Origin: Pseudomonadota bacterium
Lineage (GTDB): Bacteria > Pseudomonadota > Gammaproteobacteria > Xanthomonadales > Xanthomonadaceae
Assembly: GCA_023425225.1 (NCBI GenBank)
Contig: JAFADB010000125.1
Span: forward strand, 1 to 6,187
DNA length: 6,187 bases
Direction: 5' to 3'
Shown here one piece after another: positions 1-6,187 of the stretch. The notes under the pieces were generated by a model. It did no database searches. It was given only the letters and a program-made list of their open reading frames with translations, and was not told the DNA's origin. The translations under genes and the position numbers were made by a program. The first letter of the stretch is position 1; each line of letters starts with the position of its first letter.

Positions 1-266
1 CCTTCTACGACGCCCTCGCCAACAACGAAAGCGCCGTGCGCGAACTGGGTGACGAGACCTTGAAGAAGATCGCCGTCGAGATCACCGAGAAGCTTCGCAA
101 CAGCACCACGGTGGACTGGCAGGTGCGCGAGAGCGTGCGAGCAAAGCTGAGGATTCTGGTGCGGCGTACCCTGAAGAAATGGAAATACCCGCCGGTAGGG
201 GAGGATGCTGCAGTCGATCTGGTGCTTAAGCAGGCCGAATCACTGTCGAACGCCTGGTCGAAGTGA
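1..266 (+). CDS. hsdR: Type I restriction enzyme R subunit (HsdR), C-terminal end only
   Basis: The reading frame enters from the left edge (first whole codon at position 3) and ends at TGA 264-266, giving the last 87 residues of a protein that began outside the window. The visible part starts FYDALANNESAV and contains TTVDWQVRESVRAKLR, LVRRTLKKWKYPP and a final QAESLSNAW. This is the typical extreme C-terminus of type I restriction R subunits (the DUF3387-type C-terminal region). In the family this helical region follows the nuclease and the DEAD-like helicase/translocase domains and docks the R subunit on the HsdM/HsdS methyltransferase. None of the catalytic motifs (PD-(D/E)XK, Walker A/B) is in view, so activity cannot be judged. 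The next gene, rhuM, starts 21 bp downstream on the same strand, which suggests co-transcription. An internal ATG at 36 is not the start, because the match to the family begins before it. Confidence 0.9.
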   Translation, partial: FYDALANNESAVRELGDETLKKIAVEITEKLRNSTTVDWQVRESVRAKLRILVRRTLKKWKYPPVGEDAAVDLVLKQAESLSNAWSK

Positions 267-287
267 TGACTGCGTGGGGTACTTGGG

Positions 288-1331
288 ATGAATGGAAAAA
301 AATTGATCCGCAACAGCACAGCCGAATTCCTGATCTTCACTGGCCAGGCCGGCGAACAGAGCATCGAGGCCCGCTATGAGGACGAAACCCTGTGGTTGTC
401 GCAGAAGCTGATGGCCGAACTGTTCGGGGTGGATGTGCGCACCGTCAGCGAGCACCTGAAGAACATCTTTGCCAGCCAGGAACTCGCGCCTGAGGCAACT
501 ATCCGGAAATTCCGGATAGTTCAGCAGGAGGGCCAGCGGGAGGTGTCCCGGGCGGTGGACTTCTACAACCTCGACGCCATCATCTCAGTCGGCTACCGGG
601 TCAACTCCATACGCGCCACCCAGTTCCGCCAGTGGGCGACCGGCGTCCTGCGCGCGTTCGCCATCAAGGGCTATGTGCTGGATCGCCAGCGCATGGAGAA
701 CGGCAACTTCCTCGGCGAGGACTACTTCGAGCGGCTGCTGGCGGAAATCCGCGAGATCCGCCTCAGCGAGCGACGCTTCTACCAGAAGATCACCGACATC
801 TACGCCACCAGCGTGGATTACAACAAGGACGCACCGACGACCAAGGCCTTCTTCGCCAAAGTACAGAACAAACTGCATTACGCCATCCACGGCCATACCG
901 CTGCAGAGTTGATCCGCAGGCGGGCCGATAGCAGCAAGCCGCATATGGGACTGACTTCCTGGGCGAGCGCACCCGAAGGCAAGATCCTGAAAAACGATGT
1001 GGCCGTGGCCAAGAATTACCTGACCAAGGATGAACTGGATTCGTTGGGCCGTATCGTCAACGCCTATCTGGAACTGGCCGAGGATCGCGCCAGTCGCAAG
1101 ATCCCCATGACGATGGAGGATTGGGCCAAGAGGCTGGATGCCTTCTTGGAATTCGATGACCGGGAAGTGCTGCAGGACAGTGGCAAGGTGTCCGCAAAGC
1201 TGGCCCAGTCCTATGCGGAAAGCGAATTCGAGAGGTATCGAATCGTGCAGGACCGCCTGTTTGAAAGCGATTTCGACAAGGTGGTGAGAACATTGGCAGC
1301 CGATGACCCGGACGCCGGAAAGGACGAATGA
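288..1331 (+). CDS. rhuM: RhuM family protein
   Basis: This is a complete 347-residue protein of the RhuM ('virulence RhuM') family and has about the usual length. The N-terminal third looks like a helix-turn-helix-type DNA-binding module: LWLSQKLMAELFGVDVRTVS at about 36-55, then TIRKFRIVQQEG at 71-82, YNLDAIISVGYRVNSIR at 93-109 and TQFRQWATGVLRAF at 111-124. The last stretch resembles the FRxWA segment of phage-type Bro/KilA/ORF6N regulators. The C-terminal half carries the family-specific blocks FFAKVQNKLHYAIHG (188-202), KPHMGLTSW (217-225), VAVAKNYL (238-245) and MTMEDWAKRLDAFLEF (274-289). No enzyme motif, signal peptide or membrane segment is visible. ATG 288 is preceded by a weak GGGG ribosome-binding site at 276-279 and lies 21 bp after the hsdR stop. 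The molecular function of the family is not established. RhuM was named from a Salmonella pathogenicity island, and such genes often sit in or beside hsd loci. GC content is lower than in the genes to the right, which fits acquired DNA. Confidence 0.9.
   Translation: MNGKKLIRNSTAEFLIFTGQAGEQSIEARYEDETLWLSQKLMAELFGVDVRTVSEHLKNIFASQELAPEATIRKFRIVQQEGQREVSRAVDFYNLDAIISVGYRVNSIRATQFRQWATGVLRAFAIKGYVLDRQRMENGNFLGEDYFERLLAEIREIRLSERRFYQKITDIYATSVDYNKDAPTTKAFFAKVQNKLHYAIHGHTAAELIRRRADSSKPHMGLTSWASAPEGKILKNDVAVAKNYLTKDELDSLGRIVNAYLELAEDRASRKIPMTMEDWAKRLDAFLEFDDREVLQDSGKVSAKLAQSYAESEFERYRIVQDRLFESDFDKVVRTLAADDPDAGKDE
497..521. repeat. Perfect 25-bp palindrome inside rhuM
   Basis: The 12-base arm AACTATCCGGAA (497-508) is followed by a single A (509) and its exact reverse complement TTCCGGATAGTT (510-521). 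The arms stop matching at both ends (C496 and C522 do not pair). The palindrome lies within the codons for TIRKFRIV of RhuM, so part of the symmetry may come from protein coding constraint. Its symmetry and length are those of a dimeric-regulator operator or a hairpin. Whether it has such a role is unknown. Confidence 0.75.
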
Positions 1332-1514
1332 AGCCTCGAGGTGTTGGATGGAGCGCCGTGACTTCATGCGCCCGTGTTCGCGATTGGTCTGCTGCGGACT
1401 TGTAGATCGACTCGGCGTTGAGACGAAGTTGCCGGGCCGTACTGCGATTGCATGCCGCCGGGGCCTTCCACGCTAGCTTTACGACGGCTATTCGTTTGCG
1501 GGCTGTCGAAGGCC

Positions 1515-1528
1515 ATCCGCCTGCGGAT
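1515..1528. repeat. Short inverted repeat with 2-base loop
   Basis: ATCCGC (1515-1520) and GCGGAT (1523-1528) are exact reverse complements separated by CT. It is too small and tight to stand as a terminator alone. It lies 22 bases upstream of the stronger hairpin at 1551-1570, so the two may belong to one repeat unit or structured leader. Confidence 0.35.
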
Positions 1529-1550
1529 CTGGGGTGTGTGTCTGCATGAT

Positions 1551-1570
1551 CTGGCATGTGCGTATGCCAG
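1551..1570. repeat. Inverted repeat (7-bp stem) upstream of sseA
   Basis: CTGGCAT (1551-1557) is followed by GTGCGT (1558-1563) and the exact reverse complement ATGCCAG (1564-1570). A G-U pair could extend the stem by one base in RNA. No T-run follows on either strand, so a rho-independent terminator is unlikely. It could be an operator or a remnant of an intergenic repeat in the sseA upstream region, about 100 bp before the start codon. Confidence 0.45.
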
Positions 1571-1588
1571 CCGGTTATCAGCGTTTCC

Positions 1589-1618
1589 TTGCTGCTTGGT
1601 TCGGCGTGCTTTTCTTAT
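1589..1618 (+). promoter_or_regulatory. Weak candidate promoter for sseA
   Basis: TTGCTG (1589-1594) and TCTTAT (1613-1618) are separated by 18 bases. Compared with TTGACA/TATAAT they match at 3 and 4 positions. The pair sits in the AT-richer part of the gap, 55 bp before the sseA ATG, which is a plausible place. The match is poor, so this is only a candidate. Confidence 0.2.
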
Positions 1619-1672
1619 CGCGGCGGAAGTGCCACGCTGATCCGTCATCTTCATCGCACCCCGTAGGACCCC

Positions 1673-2527
1673 ATGAGCGATTTCGGCCCCCTTGTCGACG
1701 CGGCCTGGCTGGCCGCCCATCTGCACGATCCGGACCTGATTGTGCTCGATGCCAGCGACTACCTGCCGGCCGAGGGCAAGGACGGGGCGGCGCTGTACCG
1801 GCAGGCGCACGTGCCGGGCGCGCGTTTCTTCGACATCGAGCTGTTCTCCGATCCGGACACCACGCTGCCGCACATGGCGCCGACGCAGGGCCGCTTCGCG
1901 CGGCTGGCCGCGGAGCTGGGCCTGCGCAACGATGCGCGCGTGGTGGTCTACGACCAGAAGGGGCTGTTCTCGGCGGCGCGGGCGTGGTGGCTGCTGCGCC
2001 TGTTCGGCCACGAGGCGGTGGCGGTGCTCGATGGCGGGCTGCCAGCGTGGATCGATGCCGGGCAGGCGGTGGAGGCGGGCGAGCAGGCCTATGAGCCGGT
2101 CGCGACGTTCGAGGTGGATTTCCATGCGCTGTTGCTGCGCGGGCTGGGCGATGTGCGGGCGAATCTCGCCAGCGGCGCCGAGTTGGTACTCGATGCGCGC
2201 GCGGCCGGTCGCTTCAGCGGGCTGGCGCCGGAACCGCGTCCGGGCCTGGCTTCGGGTCATATCCCGGGCAGCGCCAACCTGCCGTTCGGCGAGCTGCTGC
2301 AGGCCGACGGGCGCTTCCTGCCGGTGGAGGCGGTACGCGCGCGCTTCGCCGCCGCCGGCGTGGATGGCAGGCGGCCGGTGGTGGCCAGCTGCGGCAGTGG
2401 CCTGACCGCGGCGATCCTGCTGCTGGGCCTGGCCGTGGCCGGCCTGCCCCACGGTGCGCTGTACGACGGTTCGTGGACCGAGTGGGGCGCACGTGCCGAC
2501 ACGCCCAAGGCCGTCGGCAGCGATTGA
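1673..2527 (+). CDS. sseA: 3-mercaptopyruvate sulfurtransferase (SseA-type tandem rhodanese)
   Basis: This 284-residue protein has two rhodanese domains, like E. coli SseA (about 281 residues). It should transfer sulfur from 3-mercaptopyruvate to a thiol or cyanide acceptor, releasing pyruvate, in the cytoplasm (no signal peptide is seen). Domain 1 (about 8-130) has HVPGARFFDIELFSD at 46-60 and VVYDQKGLFSAARAWW at 91-106, with no cysteine at the loop position, as expected for the inactive domain. Domain 2 (about 155-278) has GHIPGSANLPF (195-205) and the catalytic loop CGSGLTA with Cys240. CGSG(V/L)TA is the loop of mercaptopyruvate enzymes, whereas thiosulfate rhodaneses usually have CRKGVTA. 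Arg180 and Arg189 are spaced like the two substrate-binding arginines of mammalian MST. ATG 1673 has AGGA at 1665-1668, only 4 bases upstream. The protein ends with the family's YDGSWTEWGARADTP. No obvious terminator follows. High GC and strong codon bias fit a resident core gene. Confidence 0.93.
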   Translation: MSDFGPLVDAAWLAAHLHDPDLIVLDASDYLPAEGKDGAALYRQAHVPGARFFDIELFSDPDTTLPHMAPTQGRFARLAAELGLRNDARVVVYDQKGLFSAARAWWLLRLFGHEAVAVLDGGLPAWIDAGQAVEAGEQAYEPVATFEVDFHALLLRGLGDVRANLASGAELVLDARAAGRFSGLAPEPRPGLASGHIPGSANLPFGELLQADGRFLPVEAVRARFAAAGVDGRRPVVASCGSGLTAAILLLGLAVAGLPHGALYDGSWTEWGARADTPKAVGSD

Positions 2528-2804
2528 GGTGCACCCGCGTTGCCGAAGGGCGGCGATGCGCGGGCGCGACGCGGGATTGGCCGGTGGGTCGCGTTGGCCG
2601 CCACCGACCCGGTCCGTTCCAAGGAAGCCCTTCGCGCCGAGAACGATGCACGGCACCGAGACGCGGAATGGTATGGCAACACATGACCGGCCCGGCACAG
2701 CGCGTCCGCGACAGAGGCTTCCCGCCAACCCCACCGACGTATCCCACCTACACGAACACGCTCGTCTCCTTTCCCATCACCCTACTGTTCGACGCCACGA
2801 TCCG

Positions 2805-3833
2805 ATGAACGCATCCCCCGATGTTTCCGGCCTGATCGGCCGCACCCCGCTGGTCCGCCTGCGCCGTGCCTCCGAGCGCACCGGCTGCGAGATTCTGGGC
2901 AAGGCCGAGTTCCTTAACCCCGGCGGCTCGATCAAGGACCGCACGGCGCTGGGCCTGATCCTGTACGCCGAGGCGCGCGGCCTGCTGCGCCCGGGCGCGA
3001 CGATCGTGGAAGGCACGGCCGGCAACACCGGCATCGGCCTGGCGCTGGTCGGTGCCAGCCGCGGCTATCGCGCCATCATCGCCATGCCCGAAACGCAGAG
3101 CCGGGAGAAGAGCGATGCGGTACGCGCTGCCGGGGCGCAGCTGCGGCTGGTGCCGGCGGTGCCCTATGCCGACCCGGGCCACTACGCGCACGTCGCCCGG
3201 CGCCTGGCCGAGGCGATGAACGCACAGGCGCCGGGCAGCGCCTGGTTCGCCGACCAGTTCGACAACACCGCCAACGGCGACTGGCATGCGCGCACCACCG
3301 GCGTGGAGATCTGGGAGCAGACCGACGGCGCGGTGGACGGCTTCGTCTGCGCCACCGGCACCGGCGGCACGTTGGCTGGGGTGGGGCGGGCGCTGAAGGC
3401 GCGCAAGCCGGGCGTGGTGATCGCGCTGTCCGATCCGGCCGGCTCGGCGCTGGCCAGCTACGTCAACACCGGCGTGCTGAAGGCGGAGGGCGGCTCGATC
3501 AGCGAGGGCATCGGTTCGAGCCGGGTGACGGCCAACTTCGCCAGCGCGCCGATCGACCGGGCGTGGTCGATCGGCGACGAGGAGTCGGTGCCGCTGATCC
3601 ACGAGCTGGTCGAGCACGAGGGCCTGAGCGTGGGTGGCTCGAGCGGCGTGAACCTGGCCGGGGCGATCCGGCTGGCGCGCGAACTGGGCCCGGGCCACAC
3701 CATCGTGACGGTGCTGGCCGATGCCGGCACGCGCTATCGCGCCAAGCTGTTCGATGCCGGCTTCCTGGCGGCGCGCGGCCTGCCGGTCCCGGCGTGGCTG
3801 CAGGGCGGCGAGGGTGGGGAAGGCGCTCGTTAG
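2805..3833 (+). CDS. PLP-dependent cysteine synthase family enzyme
   Basis: This 342-residue fold-type II PLP enzyme is of the cysteine synthase family (O-acetylserine + sulfide to cysteine + acetate). The opening SGLIGRTPLVRL is the family N-terminus. GSIKDR (41-46) carries the Schiff-base lysine Lys44. TAGNTG (71-76) is the substrate/PLP loop, with Asn74 expected to contact the cofactor. GTGGT (185-189) binds the PLP phosphate, and SEGIG lies near residue 233. The protein differs from classic CysK: TAGNTG replaces TSGNTG, and the C-terminal cofactor segment reads LADAGTRY, not the SSG of CysK or DRG of CysM. It therefore belongs to a side branch, and the preferred sulfur donor is uncertain. 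The frame stays open upstream into the 3' end of sseA, but homology begins at ATG 2805, so that start is chosen. No good ribosome-binding site precedes it; an in-frame ATG near 2672 is a weaker alternative. It follows sseA by 277 bp on the same strand, so a shared role in sulfur flow is possible. Confidence 0.88.
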   Translation: MNASPDVSGLIGRTPLVRLRRASERTGCEILGKAEFLNPGGSIKDRTALGLILYAEARGLLRPGATIVEGTAGNTGIGLALVGASRGYRAIIAMPETQSREKSDAVRAAGAQLRLVPAVPYADPGHYAHVARRLAEAMNAQAPGSAWFADQFDNTANGDWHARTTGVEIWEQTDGAVDGFVCATGTGGTLAGVGRALKARKPGVVIALSDPAGSALASYVNTGVLKAEGGSISEGIGSSRVTANFASAPIDRAWSIGDEESVPLIHELVEHEGLSVGGSSGVNLAGAIRLARELGPGHTIVTVLADAGTRYRAKLFDAGFLAARGLPVPAWLQGGEGGEGAR

Positions 3834-3850
3834 CGCACAAAGCAAAGGCA

Positions 3851-3869
3851 CCCCTCCCCAACCCTCCCC
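3851..3869 (-). other. G-quadruplex-capable tract (- strand)
   Basis: On the - strand this stretch reads GGGGAGGGTTGGGGAGGGG, four G-tracts of three or more separated by 1-2 bases, which fits the standard quadruplex pattern. On the + strand it is a near-tandem 10-base duplication (cccctcccca / accctcccct). Its right half also forms the left arm of the hairpin at 3862-3886, so the two structures would compete. It begins 18 bp after the cysteine synthase stop. Confidence 0.5.
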
Positions 3870-3886
3870 TGCTTCGCAAGGGAGGG
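3862..3886 (+). terminator. Hairpin after cysteine synthase gene (repeat-like, possible terminator)
   Basis: CCCTCCCCTGC (3862-3872) and GCAAGGGAGGG (3876-3886) form an 11-bp stem with one mismatch around a TTC loop, 28 bp after the stop codon at 3831-3833. No U-run follows (GGTAAAGC comes next), so it is not a classical intrinsic terminator. It may block or pause RNA polymerase, or protect the 3' end. Its sequence, a CCTCCC/GGGAGG stem around a GCTTCGC-like loop, resembles a common extragenic palindrome of high-GC proteobacteria. That link is from memory and not from a search. Confidence 0.4.
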
Positions 3887-4005
3887 GGTAAAGCAGGCGG
3901 TCCGGGGGGACGCGCTTTTGCTGCCAAATGGGTGCGCGGAGAGACCATCCAGCGGCGCGCTTCCCGAAGGGATGAATTTTGATGCGACTGGCAAGTCCCC
4001 TCGCG

Positions 4006-4015
4006 GCGCATGCGC
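4006..4015. repeat. 10-bp palindrome in convergent intergenic region
   Basis: GCGCATGCGC is a perfect self-complementary 10-mer. It lies in a stretch (about 3980-4020) containing GCGACTGGCAAGTC and GCGCTCCCA. These strings recall the dispersed short repeats with a GGGAGCG core found between genes in Xanthomonas and relatives. It sits only two bases before the hairpin at 4018-4032. Confidence 0.4.
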
Positions 4016-4017
4016 TC

Positions 4018-4032
4018 CCACGGCGGCCGTGG
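4018..4032 (-). terminator. Palindrome just downstream of the copper ATPase stop
   Basis: CCACGGC (4018-4024), a single G, and GCCGTGG (4026-4032) form a perfect 7-bp stem that begins 10 bases past the ATPase stop (complement of 4043-4045). The stem is very GC-rich but has a one-base centre and no U-tract in either direction. It could form a cruciform-like or slipped hairpin, and could act as a bidirectional block between the two converging genes. The terminator label is tentative. Confidence 0.35.
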
Positions 4033-4042
4033 CCTCCGGCTG

Positions 4043-6187
<2,145 letters not shown>

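Larger units (their letters stand above)
1332..1672. other. Gene-free stretch between rhuM and sseA
   Basis: This 341-bp gap has no open frame with credible protein features. A 62-codon + strand frame (1452-1640) and long antisense frames cross it, but none shows a ribosome-binding site or a recognisable domain. The composition of the right half (about 53% GC in the line 1561-1620) resembles the hsdR-rhuM side more than sseA. Two inverted repeats are present (1515-1528 and 1551-1570), and a weak promoter-like pair lies near 1589-1618. I see no tRNA, integrase remnant or clear att-type direct repeat. It probably contains the leader of sseA and the junction between accessory and core DNA. Confidence 0.5.

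Noticed and set aside
585..1367. A 260-codon - strand frame antisense to rhuM
   Set aside because: The + strand RhuM frame matches its family along the whole length; the antisense frame has no recognisable motif.
1452..1640. A 62-codon + strand frame in the gap before sseA
   Set aside because: It has no ribosome-binding site, no domain, and its end is not conserved in any pattern I can see. It could be repeat-derived, but the sequence alone does not support a gene.
1332..1672. tRNA gene, integrase remnant or att repeat at the putative island edge
   Set aside because: I found no cloverleaf, integrase motif or matching direct repeat in the window, and the other end of the locus is not visible.
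2586..2610. GGGTCG...CGACCC inverted repeat after sseA as a terminator
   Set aside because: The stem is only 6 bp with a 13-base loop and no T-run. Such pairs are expected by chance at this GC content.
1364..2734. A 456-codon - strand frame antisense to sseA and spanning the upstream gap
   Set aside because: The composition is Arg/Gln/Pro-rich with no domain, and it is fully antisense to a clear SseA protein with intact active site.
2454..2804. N-terminal extension of the cysteine synthase frame overlapping the end of sseA
   Set aside because: The added peptide is Arg/Pro/His-rich without family similarity, while the family N-terminus begins right at ATG 2805.

Overview
This is a GC-rich chromosomal window with ordinary bacterial gene structure. 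It most likely comes from a gammaproteobacterium of the Xanthomonas/Stenotrophomonas/Lysobacter group. That placement rests on third-position G/C bias, the look of the SseA, cysteine synthase and copper ATPase proteins, and an intergenic hairpin unit of the kind I associate with those genomes. It is an inference and was not checked by database search.

Left part (1-1331, + strand): the last 87 residues of a type I restriction enzyme R subunit (hsdR), followed after 21 bp by a complete rhuM-family gene. This is the downstream end of a type I restriction-modification locus and is probably an accessory (defence) segment. Its base composition is clearly lower in GC (about 55% in a hand-counted line) than the genes to its right (about 73% in a hand-counted line of sseA). 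Positions 1332-1672 hold no convincing gene. They are also relatively low in GC, contain two short inverted repeats, and look like the junction between accessory and core DNA.

Middle part (1673-3833, + strand): two sulfur-metabolism genes in the same direction, 277 bp apart. The first is sseA, a two-domain 3-mercaptopyruvate sulfurtransferase with a CGSGLTA active-site loop. The second is a PLP-dependent cysteine synthase family enzyme with the catalytic lysine in GSIKDR. One enzyme moves sulfane sulfur derived from cysteine, and the other normally builds cysteine from sulfide.

Right part (3834-6187): a 209-bp convergent intergenic region packed with palindromes, C/G tracts and repeat-like units. 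It is followed on the - strand by a Cu(I)-type P1B ATPase (copA-like) whose N-terminus lies beyond the right edge. The visible N-terminal portion is a Pro/Ala-rich linker and a short heavy-metal-binding domain with CPMHP and CPICGM motifs.

I see no CRISPR array, tRNA, rRNA, intact insertion sequence or clearly novel system. The points most worth a second look are the hsdR-rhuM pairing, a perfect 25-bp palindrome inside rhuM, the composition boundary, and the structured convergent intergenic region.
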